NCBI GenBank assembly: GCA_023423975.1
Contig: JAFAEO010000043.1
Span: forward strand, 62,001 to 126,000
DNA: 64,000 nucleotides
Origin: Pseudomonadota bacterium
Lineage (GTDB): Bacteria; Pseudomonadota; Gammaproteobacteria; Burkholderiales; Burkholderiaceae_B
Direction: 5' to 3'
Position 1 is the stretch's first letter, and the number at the start of each line of letters is the position of its first letter. The translations under genes and the position numbers were made by a program. The notes below the pieces were generated by a model that had not been told where the DNA came from, made no database searches, and saw only the letters and a program-made list of their open reading frames with translations. Positions 1-8,540 of this stretch are shown here, in pieces.

Positions 1-70
1 CAAGCAGCGCTTTATACACTTCGTCGACGTAGTCGGGACGGGACTGCAGTTTCATAAGTTTGTTGTTCAT
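1..70 (-). CDS. GntR-family transcriptional regulator, N-terminal fragment
   Basis: Only the first 23 codons are inside the window; the gene runs off the left edge. The reverse strand reads MNNKLMKLQSRPDYVDEVYK and then ALL. The pattern R-P-x-Y-V-D-E-V-Y-x-A-L-L is typical of the start of the winged-helix domain in GntR/FadR (FCD) regulators. The gene diverges from the Rieske oxygenase gene, and the space between them holds three GTATAC palindromes of the kind this family binds. It is therefore the likely local repressor of the oxygenase operon. The family call rests on a short stretch, so it is only moderately secure. Confidence 0.6.
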   Translation of the reverse strand, partial: MNNKLMKLQSRPDYVDEVYKALL

Positions 71-178
71 GATGCTCTTTTAACACGTCTGTATTTGATA
101 ACGCCGCTGGCCACGAATGCCATATTGCAGGGCAAGCGCAGTCAAGTCCGATTAATTTTACAAATTGTAGTTCAATCT

Positions 179-188
179 CTGTATACAG
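179..188. promoter_or_regulatory. Palindrome CTGTATACAG, candidate GntR operator 1
   Basis: This is a perfect 10-bp palindrome in the divergent region between the GntR-type gene and the Rieske oxygenase. It matches the FadR-subfamily pattern T-x-GT-(AT)-AC-x-A. The same GTATAC core recurs twice about 65-80 bp downstream. Confidence 0.5.
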
Positions 189-243
189 AATACAAAATTA
201 GGGGTTTACCCATATGTACAGGGCGTTAATGGCGTCTTATTCT

Positions 244-268
244 TTGTATACAGAGTTCAGTATACATT
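244..268. promoter_or_regulatory. Two GTATAC palindromes, candidate GntR operators 2 and 3
   Basis: TTGTATACAG lies at 244-253, and a second GTATAC core lies at 260-265 inside AGTATACAT. Both are 55-80 bp upstream of the oxygenase start, where repressor binding would block transcription. The two cores are 14 bp apart and the first palindrome (179-188) lies further upstream. This suggests cooperative binding by the divergently encoded regulator. Confidence 0.5.
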
Positions 269-323
269 AAATTCATAATTTAACCCGCAACGGGTATTCA
301 CAACCTTGAGAGGAAGAGACCAA

Positions 324-1886
324 ATGAGCAAACCAATGGATAAAGCAGAACAAGGCCGAAGCGCTGGTACTTCGGGTACAGTGACAAAAAAATTAATTCC
401 CTACGGCGGCTATTACACCAATAAGATTCCCGGTCATGATCCCGAATTGACAGAGGTCGGGCCGGGTACGCCGATGGGCGAATACATGCGCGGTTTCTGG
501 CACCCGGTTTGCATGGCAATGGAGTTGACCGACACCCCCCGGTTTTTGAAAATTCTGGGTGAAGAGCTGGTGGCGTTCAAGGATGGCAGCGGGCGCATTG
601 GTTTGCTGCATGCTCATTGTGCCCATCGCGGTGCTTCACTGGAGTACGGAGCAATTCAGGAACGCGGCATTATGTGCTGTTATCACGGCATGGTGTTTGA
701 CGTTGACGGTACCTGCCTGCATGCGCCGTTTCCCAAAGGCGAAGAAAAAGAAGCAGAAAAATTTGCCTGTTCCATTCAGCAGGGTGCATATAAGGCGGTG
801 GAACGCAACGGACTTATTTTTGCGTACATGGGGCCGCCGGATAAAGAGCCGCCGTTTCCTGAATGGGAAGGAGGCTTCACCGTCGCCGAAGGTGACGAAC
901 TGGTGCCATTCAGTAATTTCCAACATTGCAATTGGCTGCAGGTGCAGGACAATGCGGCAGACAATTATCACACCATGGCATTGCATGCGGCAAAAAATGT
1001 GGTTGATGGGCATTATCAAGGCACGACCTTTGATGAAGTTGGCGCCGCTTCCATGGAGGTGCCGCCTGATATGCAATTTATTCCCGTGCATCAGGGTCGC
1101 AGCCTGGCTTGCTCAGGGGCACGACGAGTGGACAAGGATCGGCTATTTATCCGTGTACAGCACCAGATACTGCCGAATTTGAGCCTGCATGCGTATACCT
1201 CGGAAGATGGTTCGAAGAAAAAGCTGTTCAGCCGTTTTCATATCATTCGTTGGACCGTACCCGTGGATGATGAGAATGCCAAAATGATCGGGTGGCGTGT
1301 CATGGGCCCGGGTATCGATACGCGTGGCGTGGGAGACAAAGGCATGGTGGGCTATGAAACCATCGACTTTCTGGAGGGGCAGGTTGCCATGCGCCGACCC
1401 GAGCGTTTTGGCAAATATAAGCTGGAAGATATGCCGCCCATTCCGTCCAACCACCGGGAACGGGCCAATTATAAAGAATGCCAGTATGCGCCTGGCGATT
1501 ATGAAGCCATTATCAGCCAGCGCCCGATTGCTATCCATGCATTGGAAAATCCGACCAAATTCGATGCCGGCTTGTATATGTTCAGGAAGCTGTTGCGGGA
1601 TGCCGTCCGCGGTACCAACCCGGCAGCCTCGGCAGACGGCTTCAGGCAGTGGCTGCTGGAGACAGGCGGCGCACCCAATAGTTACTGCTCGGGTAACGTC
1701 TTTGATTTGCCCGAAGCGCAGACCGTTGAAGCCGAAGTGGCGCAGCGCCGATTTGTCGCCAAACAGATTGTTGCCATTCTGACTGAAAGCGACAAGCACA
1801 CGGGTCCTGCCCGCACGGACTTCGTGCGCGACAGGATGGAGCTGTTGGAGAAAACGGCGCAAGATACTTACGGTCAACAGGTGTAA
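324..1886 (+). CDS. Rieske non-heme iron oxygenase, alpha subunit
   Basis: This is the terminal oxygenase of a two-component aromatic ring-hydroxylating or demethylating system. The Rieske [2Fe-2S] motif is C99-x-H101...C118-x2-H121. The mononuclear iron site is D209-N-A-A-D213-N-Y-H216...H221, where D213 is the bridging Asp and the two His bind iron. At 520 aa it is longer than VanA (about 350 aa) and nearer to the phthalate 4,5-dioxygenase type. The ATG at 324 follows GAGAGGAAG; an in-frame TTG at 306 has no ribosome site. The reductase gene begins 69 bp downstream and almost certainly forms an operon with it. Control by the divergent GntR-type gene is inferred from the palindromes between them. 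The substrate cannot be read from the sequence. Confidence 0.88.
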   Translation: MSKPMDKAEQGRSAGTSGTVTKKLIPYGGYYTNKIPGHDPELTEVGPGTPMGEYMRGFWHPVCMAMELTDTPRFLKILGEELVAFKDGSGRIGLLHAHCAHRGASLEYGAIQERGIMCCYHGMVFDVDGTCLHAPFPKGEEKEAEKFACSIQQGAYKAVERNGLIFAYMGPPDKEPPFPEWEGGFTVAEGDELVPFSNFQHCNWLQVQDNAADNYHTMALHAAKNVVDGHYQGTTFDEVGAASMEVPPDMQFIPVHQGRSLACSGARRVDKDRLFIRVQHQILPNLSLHAYTSEDGSKKKLFSRFHIIRWTVPVDDENAKMIGWRVMGPGIDTRGVGDKGMVGYETIDFLEGQVAMRRPERFGKYKLEDMPPIPSNHRERANYKECQYAPGDYEAIISQRPIAIHALENPTKFDAGLYMFRKLLRDAVRGTNPAASADGFRQWLLETGGAPNSYCSGNVFDLPEAQTVEAEVAQRRFVAKQIVAILTESDKHTGPARTDFVRDRMELLEKTAQDTYGQQV

Positions 1887-1941
1887 ACGACGGGCAGGCA
1901 GCGCGCCCGCCGCGAGCGCGTTGCATATAAGGATATCAACG

Positions 1942-1959
1942 ATGGTAGACACGATATGA
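1942..1959 (+). other. Five-codon minicistron overlapping the reductase start
   Basis: ATG at 1942, preceded by AAGGA at 1930-1934, opens a frame reading M-V-D-T-I-stop. Its TGA at 1957-1959 overlaps the reductase ATG at 1956 (ATGA). The reductase ATG has no good ribosome site of its own, so re-initiation after this minicistron is a plausible way to start it. It may also be chance. Confidence 0.3.
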
Positions 1960-2954
1960 GCACAGATATAACGACGAATCCGGCGAGCGCGACAGCGTCA
2001 ACGCTTTCATTGCTGATCAGGCAGATCCGTTATGAGGCTGCCGGCATCAATTCATATGAACTGGTTCATCCTCTGGGTGACGACTTGCCGGCATTTACTG
2101 CCGGGGCTCATCTGGATATACACATACAGCCAGGTTTGATACGGCAATACTCGTTGTGTAATGATCCGACAGACACGAAGCGCTATGTCATTGCTGTACT
2201 GAAGTCTGAGAGCGGGTTGGGCGGATCAAAAACCTTGCATGAAACGCTGCGGGTGCAGGATATGGTCAAGGTCAGTATGCCGCGCAACCATTTTCCGCTG
2301 CAGCCCGATGCCAGAAAAGTCTTGCTTCTGGCAGGAGGTATTGGCATTACGCCCTTAAAATCGATGATCCACACACTTGATGCATGTTCGGTGGATTATC
2401 AACTGCATTACTGTGCGAGAGATGCATCCTGCGCGGCATTCACCGATGCTTTTGCCAACCATGCAAAAGTGCACTTGCATTTTGACAACGGCGACCCGGC
2501 TCAAAGCCTGGATATTGCAGCGCTGCTGGCTGCTCCGGAGGACGGCACACACGTGTATTTTTGCGGGCCGCCCGGCTTTATGCAAGCCTGCTCACAGGCA
2601 ACCCAGGGGTGGCCAGAAGGTACCGTTCACTGTGAGTATTTCAAGGTGCCGGTTGCTGAACATAAAGAGAAAACATCTGACTCAGAATCCGACGGCAGCT
2701 TTAAGGTCAAACTAGCCAGTTCAGGACAGTACATCGGCGTGCCCGCCGATAAAAGTTTGATAGAGGCGCTGGCCGAAGCGGGCATTGAGCTGGAAACGTC
2801 CTGCGTTTCTGGTTTATGCGGGACATGCAAGATTCGTTACCTGGAGGGAGAGGTGGATCATCAGGACTACATTCTGAGTCCCGATGAACAAACCGAATAT
2901 CTGACAGCGTGTGTGTCCAGAGCGAAAAGCGAGCTGCTGGTGCTTGACCTGTAA
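1956..2954 (+). CDS. Phthalate-dioxygenase-reductase-type flavin/[2Fe-2S] reductase
   Basis: This is the electron-transfer partner of the Rieske oxygenase upstream, moving electrons from NAD(P)H through flavin to a plant-type ferredoxin centre. The order is that of phthalate dioxygenase reductase and VanB: an N-terminal FMN-binding barrel with R-Q-Y-S-L at about residues 55-59, a nucleotide-binding domain starting at LLAGGIGITP, and a C-terminal [2Fe-2S] domain. The cluster ligands are C283-x4-C288-x2-C291 and a fourth Cys near residue 321. The length of 332 aa is normal. It lies 69 bp after the oxygenase. A minicistron may feed ribosomes to its ATG. Confidence 0.9.
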   Translation: MSTDITTNPASATASTLSLLIRQIRYEAAGINSYELVHPLGDDLPAFTAGAHLDIHIQPGLIRQYSLCNDPTDTKRYVIAVLKSESGLGGSKTLHETLRVQDMVKVSMPRNHFPLQPDARKVLLLAGGIGITPLKSMIHTLDACSVDYQLHYCARDASCAAFTDAFANHAKVHLHFDNGDPAQSLDIAALLAAPEDGTHVYFCGPPGFMQACSQATQGWPEGTVHCEYFKVPVAEHKEKTSDSESDGSFKVKLASSGQYIGVPADKSLIEALAEAGIELETSCVSGLCGTCKIRYLEGEVDHQDYILSPDEQTEYLTACVSRAKSELLVLDL

Positions 2955-3098
2955 TTGGGGCAACAACCGATTGCCGTGCCGGTGTGGTCTCGATCTGTGG
3001 GACCATAAGCGCACGACGCGATAGTGCCGGCCAATCTTTCGGTCATTGTATTGTCAGACCTATTCATTGATCAGACTAATCGCTCTACTTAATCGGTC

Positions 3099-3125
3099 GG
3101 ACCGGTCGATCATATTGGCCGGTCC
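3099..3125. terminator. GC-rich hairpin between convergent genes
   Basis: GGACCGG (3099-3105) pairs with CCGGTCC (3119-3125) around a 13-nt loop. It lies between the reductase end and the convergent acyl-CoA synthetase end. There is no T-run on either side, so a terminator role is only a guess from its position. Confidence 0.3.
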
Positions 3126-3139
3126 TGTCGATGGTCGCG

Positions 3140-5224
3140 TCAATCTGCCAGTATCGCGATACCATCCGCCGCTTTGACTCCCTGTCCGTCAGAGAGAACA
3201 AACAGTGGGTTGATTTCAGCTTCGATAAGCCTGTCTCCCAGGCTGGCCACCATATTGGAAAAGTTCACAATGGCTTGCGCCAATGCTTGCTGGTCGGCTT
3301 TCACGCGACCGCGATAACCATCAAGCAGGGGCCAGGTACGCAGATCATGCATCATGTCATGGGCCTGGGCAAGAGTGAGACCGCCTTGTTCCGGCAACAG
3401 ACGCATGGTCGTGTCCTTCAGCAATTCGGCAGTCACGCCTCCCATGCCCAGCAAAATGGCGCTGCCCAGCGCATCGCGATGAAAACCCAGGATCAGTTCG
3501 ATGCCCGAGGTCACCATCTGCTGCACCAGAAACTGTCCAGGGCGCACGCCGGTTTTGGCATAGACGTCTGTTTGCATCCGGGTGATGCGTTCGGCCACCT
3601 GCTCGGGCGCAACACCCACGCACACGCCACCAACATCGCTTTTGTGCATGATCTGACTGGACAATATTTTAAGCACGACGGCAGAGCCATATTGCAGGGC
3701 GGCCGCTTGTGCTTGCGCCGGATTCGAAACGATGGTCTGGTCGGCGCCGGCAATGCCGAACCGGGAAAACAGGTCTCTGGCCTGGGCTTCGTTCAATGTG
3801 CCTGCCGCCAAGTCTGTTAATGGGGGCGACTTGACAATGGCAGGCGCCTGCAGGGCAGGTTCTGCCTGTGTTTGCCACATGGCATCCAGGGCAACAGCGC
3901 AGCACTCCGGTTCCATAAAGGCTGGTATGTGCTTTTGATTGAGCAGCCGGGCGACGTTTGGCGCATGCGGGCTGACGAATGCGATAATGGGTTTGTCTGT
4001 TTGCGGCAAGCAATCACAAATGGCATCGGCCATCAATTGCGGATTGCCCAGGCTGGATGAGCCCACGACCATGACCAGTGCATCATAGTCGTCACTGGCC
4101 GACAGGGCGCCAATGGCGCCGCGCAACAGATCAGGCTGTAAACCTGCAAGGGTCACATCAACTGGGTTGCGATCCAGCGCTGCCGGCATTTCTCCCTGAA
4201 GTGCTCGTAATGCGGCAGCAGTCTGCTGGCCTGGTGCCGGGGTTTCAAAACCGGCTACGCCCAGGCTGTCTGACACCAATGTGCCCGCGCCGCCGGTTGA
4301 CGTTAGAATGGCGACACGTCTGCCGCGTAGTGTGCGTCCGGTTGATAGTGCGCTTGGCATATCCAGCAGGTCGCTGAATCGTTGCGCACGGATCACACCG
4401 GTTTGCTGGAACAGAGCGTCATACATCGTGTCCTGGCCGGCTAGCGCGCCCGTATGCGAGATGGCGGCCTGGGCGCCCGCTTCGGATCTGCCAATCTTGA
4501 ATGCTACGACAGGCTTGCCGGCATGTCGCGCGCGCAAGGCGGCGGCGCGAAATTTCTGTGGATTGCGAATGGATTCGATATACAACGCAATCACTTTGGT
4601 GGATTCATCATCAACCAGATAGTCGATGAAATCGGCCATCTCCAGGTCCACTTCATTACTGGTCGATATCAGCTTGGACATGCCGAGTCCGCGTGCCGCT
4701 GCGCGTGAGAGCAGGGCGCCCAGAATGCCGCCGCTTTGCGACACAACGCCAACATCGCCGACCGGGAATTGATCCATTTCCAGCGCTCCGCTTGCAGATA
4801 GCGGAATGCCATCGGTCAGATTGACCAGGCCGATGGTATTGGGGCCCAGTATTCGCATTGCACCGGCGGCCTGCCGCAGTTGCTGCTGGCGCTCTTTGCC
4901 CTCGGCGCCAGCTTCAGCGTATCCGCTGGCAAGTACGATGGCCGCTGAGGTGCCTTTTTGCGCCAGTTCTCGAACCGCCTGATGCGCCCGCCCGGCGCCC
5001 AGCAGGATGATGGCCACATCAGGAACCTGCGGCAGGGAATCGATATCCGGATAGCACGGTACGTCGCCAATATGCGTAACGCGTGGGTTGACCGGATAGA
5101 TGGCGCCATCAAAGCCGTGTTTGCGCAAATAGGCCAGGGGCCTGCCCGCTGTTTTTCCCGAGTCGGCAGAGGCGCCGATGATTGCCACACTGCGTGGTCG
5201 AATAAGACGTGATATTGCATTCAT
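3140..5224 (-). CDS. Acetate-CoA ligase (NDP-forming)-type acyl-CoA synthetase, fused subunits
   Basis: This would form an acyl-CoA from a carboxylic acid, CoA and a nucleoside triphosphate through a phosphohistidine, giving NDP. The chain of 694 aa has the fused alpha-beta layout. A CoA-binding Rossmann domain (RPRSVAIIGAS near residue 8) is followed by the ligase-CoA domain with the phosphorylatable His in ISHTGALAG (about residue 257) and a C-terminal ATP-grasp domain from about residue 475, with VLKILS and HKSDVGGV. An enoyl-CoA hydratase gene lies 19 bp upstream on the same strand and a Bug receptor gene precedes that. The three look like an operon for uptake and CoA-dependent breakdown of an organic acid. 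The acid is unknown. Confidence 0.85.
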   Translation of the reverse strand: MNAISRLIRPRSVAIIGASADSGKTAGRPLAYLRKHGFDGAIYPVNPRVTHIGDVPCYPDIDSLPQVPDVAIILLGAGRAHQAVRELAQKGTSAAIVLASGYAEAGAEGKERQQQLRQAAGAMRILGPNTIGLVNLTDGIPLSASGALEMDQFPVGDVGVVSQSGGILGALLSRAAARGLGMSKLISTSNEVDLEMADFIDYLVDDESTKVIALYIESIRNPQKFRAAALRARHAGKPVVAFKIGRSEAGAQAAISHTGALAGQDTMYDALFQQTGVIRAQRFSDLLDMPSALSTGRTLRGRRVAILTSTGGAGTLVSDSLGVAGFETPAPGQQTAAALRALQGEMPAALDRNPVDVTLAGLQPDLLRGAIGALSASDDYDALVMVVGSSSLGNPQLMADAICDCLPQTDKPIIAFVSPHAPNVARLLNQKHIPAFMEPECCAVALDAMWQTQAEPALQAPAIVKSPPLTDLAAGTLNEAQARDLFSRFGIAGADQTIVSNPAQAQAAALQYGSAVVLKILSSQIMHKSDVGGVCVGVAPEQVAERITRMQTDVYAKTGVRPGQFLVQQMVTSGIELILGFHRDALGSAILLGMGGVTAELLKDTTMRLLPEQGGLTLAQAHDMMHDLRTWPLLDGYRGRVKADQQALAQAIVNFSNMVASLGDRLIEAEINPLFVLSDGQGVKAADGIAILAD

Positions 5225-5243
5225 GATTGAGTTGCTTTCCCCG

Positions 5244-6044
5244 TTACTTGGTGCTCTTTTTTTCGGCCATTCTGGCCAGAAATGCCTTCACGGCTTCCTG
5301 GTGCTCGGTGCTGGTGTAACAGATGCCCTGGGCCTGGCTTCCCTGGGCAAATGCCTGCGTTGCAGTCAGCTCGAACGTCTGATTCAAGATGGTTTTTCCC
5401 AGTGCCAGTGCAGTGCCTGAACCTGCACTTAGTTCTTTTGCCCATTGCTGTGCGTTGTCCAGTAATGCGTCAGGCGCGACCAGACGATCTGCAATCCCCA
5501 AGGTCAATGCTTCCTGTGCGGCGACGGTGCGTCCGCTGAATATGAGTTCCTTGGCTTTGGGCAGGCCGATGCGTCGTGGCAGGAAGTACATACCGCCGCC
5601 ATCAGGGATCAGGCCGCGATTAATGTATGACCAACTGAATGTGGCAGCGTCAGAGGCGACGATAAAATCGCAGCTCATGGCGGTATCAGCCCCCAGGCCC
5701 GAGGCTGCCCCGTTTACCGCTGCAATGGTGGGCTTGGGCATGGTATGCAGCAGTGATATGGCATGGTGAACGCGCTGCTGGCGACTCCAGCCATTGATGG
5801 CGACCTCTCCAGGTGCAGCCTGCATGCGGCGCTGCATGCCTGCGATATCTCCGCCTGCGCAGAATCCCTTGCCGTTGCCGGTCAGAACCAGCGCCCGAAT
5901 GGATTTGTCGGCCGCGATTTGTTCCAGAGCTTCGATAAATTCAGTGCGCATATCGTCACTCATGGCATTGCGTTTTTCAGGCCTGTTAAGAAATACAGTT
6001 GCAATACCGGATTGCACCTGGACGTTGATCAATGTGTGTGTCAT
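5244..6044 (-). CDS. Enoyl-CoA hydratase/isomerase family protein
   Basis: This crotonase-fold enzyme has 266 aa, a normal length. The first oxyanion-hole segment is CAGGDIAGMQ, and the second is GAASGLGADTAMSCD. The stretch GLIPDGGG carries Asp where classical hydratases have the second Glu. That resembles PaaG-like isomerases, so isomerase or hydratase cannot be decided. It sits between the Bug receptor gene (28 bp upstream) and the acyl-CoA synthetase (19 bp downstream) on the same strand, so it probably acts on the CoA ester made by the synthetase. Confidence 0.85.
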   Translation of the reverse strand: MTHTLINVQVQSGIATVFLNRPEKRNAMSDDMRTEFIEALEQIAADKSIRALVLTGNGKGFCAGGDIAGMQRRMQAAPGEVAINGWSRQQRVHHAISLLHTMPKPTIAAVNGAASGLGADTAMSCDFIVASDAATFSWSYINRGLIPDGGGMYFLPRRIGLPKAKELIFSGRTVAAQEALTLGIADRLVAPDALLDNAQQWAKELSAGSGTALALGKTILNQTFELTATQAFAQGSQAQGICYTSTEHQEAVKAFLARMAEKKSTK

Positions 6045-6072
6045 ATCACTGCTTCCTTTGTTTCGATTGTGA

Positions 6073-7065
6073 CTAGTCCAGCGTGATGTTGCTGGATGAA
6101 ATTACCTTTTTCCAACGCGCCTGTTCGCCTTTGATATAGTCTTCGAGCGCCTTTGGGGTGCCTGTTGAGATCACCAAGCCCTCGCCTTGAACTTTTTTTC
6201 TGAATGTGTCGGTGGCGGCGGCTTTATGTGCGGCGGCATTCAGCGTCGCGATGACCTCGGGTGGCGTACCGGCGGGTGCATACACGCCATACCAGCTGTC
6301 CAGCACATAGTCGGGCACACCGCTTTGGGCAATAGTGGGAACATCTGGCAGTGCAGGAGAGCGCTCGGCTGTGGTTACACCCAATGCCCGCAAGGTGCCC
6401 GCTTCCAGGGAGGGGCCTACCGCAGCGGCGGTACCGAACATCGTATCGACATGGCCGCCCAGCAGATCATTGAGCGCCGGTCCAGCGCCCCGATAAGGTA
6501 CATGCGACATATTTATTTTTGCCTGAGACTCGAGTAGCTCTCCGGCCAGATGCGCCGAGGTGCCGACGCCCTGAGAAGCATAGGTGAGCGTGCCGGGCTT
6601 TTGTTTTGCTGTCTCGATCAGATCCTTTACAGATTTGATCGGGCTGTCGGGCCGGACCACGAGCACGCTGGGAGAATGGCCGATCATGCTGATTGCAGCG
6701 AATGCCTTATCTGTATCGTAAGGTAGCTTGGGATGAAGATAAGGATTAACGACATGGGCAAAGGTCGCCATCAGCAACGTGTATCCGTCGGGACGCGCCC
6801 TGGCCACTTCATCCGAGCCGATTGTAGTGCCTGCCCCGGGCTTGTTCTCCACTATCACCGGCTGTTTCAGTTCACGCGCCATGCCTTCTGCCAGTAGCCG
6901 GGAAATCATATCCGTGCCGCCACCAGGGGCGAAGGGGACGATCAGCCGTACCGGCCGCTCCGGAAAGGCTGCATGTGCCGCCTGGCCCGCAAAGGCTGCT
7001 GTCAGGCCGGTAATGGCCACAAAGGCTGCACTTAGGCAAGCACTAGATATGTTTCTATTTTTCAT
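6073..7065 (-). CDS. Bug-family (TctC-type) periplasmic solute receptor
   Basis: This is a periplasmic substrate-binding protein of the tripartite tricarboxylate transporter class. A Sec signal peptide ends near AGQAAHA, and the mature chain begins FPERPVRLIVPFAPGGGTD, the hallmark first strand and P-loop of Bug receptors. The signature DGYTLL and the PDVPT region follow. The ATG at 7065 follows AGGAGA; an ATG 15 bp upstream lacks such a site. No TctA/TctB genes are beside it, so it must use a membrane partner encoded elsewhere or act as a sensor. It diverges from an IclR regulator gene 151 bp away, its likely controller. Confidence 0.9.
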   Translation of the reverse strand: MKNRNISSACLSAAFVAITGLTAAFAGQAAHAAFPERPVRLIVPFAPGGGTDMISRLLAEGMARELKQPVIVENKPGAGTTIGSDEVARARPDGYTLLMATFAHVVNPYLHPKLPYDTDKAFAAISMIGHSPSVLVVRPDSPIKSVKDLIETAKQKPGTLTYASQGVGTSAHLAGELLESQAKINMSHVPYRGAGPALNDLLGGHVDTMFGTAAAVGPSLEAGTLRALGVTTAERSPALPDVPTIAQSGVPDYVLDSWYGVYAPAGTPPEVIATLNAAAHKAAATDTFRKKVQGEGLVISTGTPKALEDYIKGEQARWKKVISSSNITLD

Positions 7066-7216
7066 GAGGTCTCCTGTCATTGTCTGATTGTTCTGGTACT
7101 ACTTTGCAGCGTTCCAAATTTGTGGTGGCGTATCAATATTACGATTGCAGTTTATGCGTTAAACTTGCCGAACGTAATAACTCAATTTCACTAGATGGAA
7201 TTATCAAGGAGCGCTC

Positions 7217-7993
7217 GTGGTCAACAGTAAAGTGCAGGAACGCCTGGATCGTCCGGCTCAAAATCGTTCATTGGAGCGTGGGATTGACATTCTTCGGGCG
7301 TTCCGTCCAGGTGCCGATTTGATTGGGAACAGTGAGTTGGCCGAACGCACCGGTCTGGCCCCGGCTACAGTCAGCCGCTTGACGCAAACCTTGGTGCGCA
7401 CTGGAATGCTGGATTACGATTCTCGCGAACGAGCCTATCGCCTGGCGGCGCCGTTACTCAGCTTTGGGCACGCTATGCGTTCGGGATCGCCGGTATTGAA
7501 AATTGCAGGGCCGCTGATGCAGCGCGTTGCCGAAGCGCACAAAATCAATGTGGGCATAGCGGTGATAGACCACGATGAAATGGTCTATCTTGAATCGGTG
7601 CGCTTCAACAGAAAAGTTTCGCTGCGCAATGTGGTGGCAGGGCAGCGGGTACCCATTGAATTGACTTCACTGGGCCGGGCATATCTGGCAAGCATGACGC
7701 CGCAAGCGCGTGATGAGTTGATGCAACGCTTGCATCTGCGTCGCCATGCAGACTGGGCTTCGCTTGAACGGCAAATTCACCAATCCTTACGGCAGGTGCG
7801 AAAATCCGGTTTCTGCGCCGCGTCCTGGCAGCCGAACGTGATTGCGCTGGCAACGCCATTGCGTTTCAAATATCAGCCTGTTCATGTATTGAATGTCAGC
7901 GTCAATACGCATCTGCCGGTAGTCGATATTGTGAGCAGACTCAGCCCGGTTCTGATGGACCTGGCCAGTGCTGTACTTGGAACGGAAGATTGA
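7217..7993 (+). CDS. IclR-family transcriptional regulator
   Basis: The 258-aa protein has an N-terminal winged helix-turn-helix (SELAERTGLAPATVSRLTQT, residues about 38-57) and a C-terminal IclR ligand domain. The domain includes VAGQRVPIELTSLGRAYLA and, further on, VLNVSV. The start is GTG at 7217, with AAGGAG at 7206-7211. It diverges from the Bug, enoyl-CoA hydratase and acyl-CoA synthetase operon. By the usual arrangement of IclR genes it should control that operon in response to the pathway substrate. The ligand is not evident. Confidence 0.88.
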   Translation: MVNSKVQERLDRPAQNRSLERGIDILRAFRPGADLIGNSELAERTGLAPATVSRLTQTLVRTGMLDYDSRERAYRLAAPLLSFGHAMRSGSPVLKIAGPLMQRVAEAHKINVGIAVIDHDEMVYLESVRFNRKVSLRNVVAGQRVPIELTSLGRAYLASMTPQARDELMQRLHLRRHADWASLERQIHQSLRQVRKSGFCAASWQPNVIALATPLRFKYQPVHVLNVSVNTHLPVVDIVSRLSPVLMDLASAVLGTED

Positions 7994-8112
7994 TTGACCA
8001 GCGGTATTAGCGTTGGAACAAATTGAACGGCAGCAGCGAGGCATGAGTCGGGCAGGTAGCGATTGCAATCGTGATTGTTTTAGCGGGACTGTCCAACTCT
8101 GGCTTGCGTTGT

Positions 8113-8520
8113 TTAATCAGTTTTTCCTGCCCGGTGTTTTTTCAATTGCCGGGCTTGCTGCTTTTGCTGATTAAACTGAATCGCGGCCTGGATAAGCTTC
8201 TTTAGTGCTGGCTTATTGATTTGATCCCCTTCAAACAGGTCAATAGCGCGCCATTGTTTTCCGTCCAGCCCGGCGTTAAAGAGTTTCTCGGGATCGGGCA
8301 AATGGGCACCCTGGGAAAAGGTGAGTTTGACTTTGTTCTTGTGTGCGTTGCCAACCACGATATTGCCGTCGCGAGACCATACCGGGCTACCCATCCATTT
8401 CCAGTCTTCAATGATATTACGGTCGGCGGCAAGAATCGTCTTGCGAATTTCGGCCAGCGTGTTGCCGCGCCAGTCTGCCAGTTTTGCGATCATATCGTCA
8501 ATGTGTTCAGAAGCGGTCAT
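8113..8520 (-). CDS. DUF1801 domain protein
   Basis: The 135-aa protein has the features of the DUF1801 (YdhG-like) fold: a helical start, then I-E-D-W-K-W-M-G-S-P-V-W near residues 37-48, then strands with KLTFSQGA. No catalytic function is established for the family. An ATG at 8529 is in frame, but the GGAG lies only 1 nt from it. The same GGAG is 10 nt from the ATG at 8520, which is preferred. The lysine- and glutamine-rich tail is typical of longer members. It is followed on the same strand by nothing that suggests a pathway. Confidence 0.72.
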   Translation of the reverse strand: MTASEHIDDMIAKLADWRGNTLAEIRKTILAADRNIIEDWKWMGSPVWSRDGNIVVGNAHKNKVKLTFSQGAHLPDPEKLFNAGLDGKQWRAIDLFEGDQINKPALKKLIQAAIQFNQQKQQARQLKKHRAGKTD

Positions 8521-8540
8521 GGCATCCATTCTCCAGCGGG

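Noticed and set aside
3131..3820. Open frame on the plus strand over the acyl-CoA synthetase end
   Set aside because: Shadow of the ATP-grasp domain on the other strand; no family features or ribosome site.
7138..7178. ATTACG and CGTAAT inverted pair in the Bug/IclR divergent region
   Set aside because: Arms of 6 bp separated by about 29 bp are expected by chance and are not a typical IclR site.
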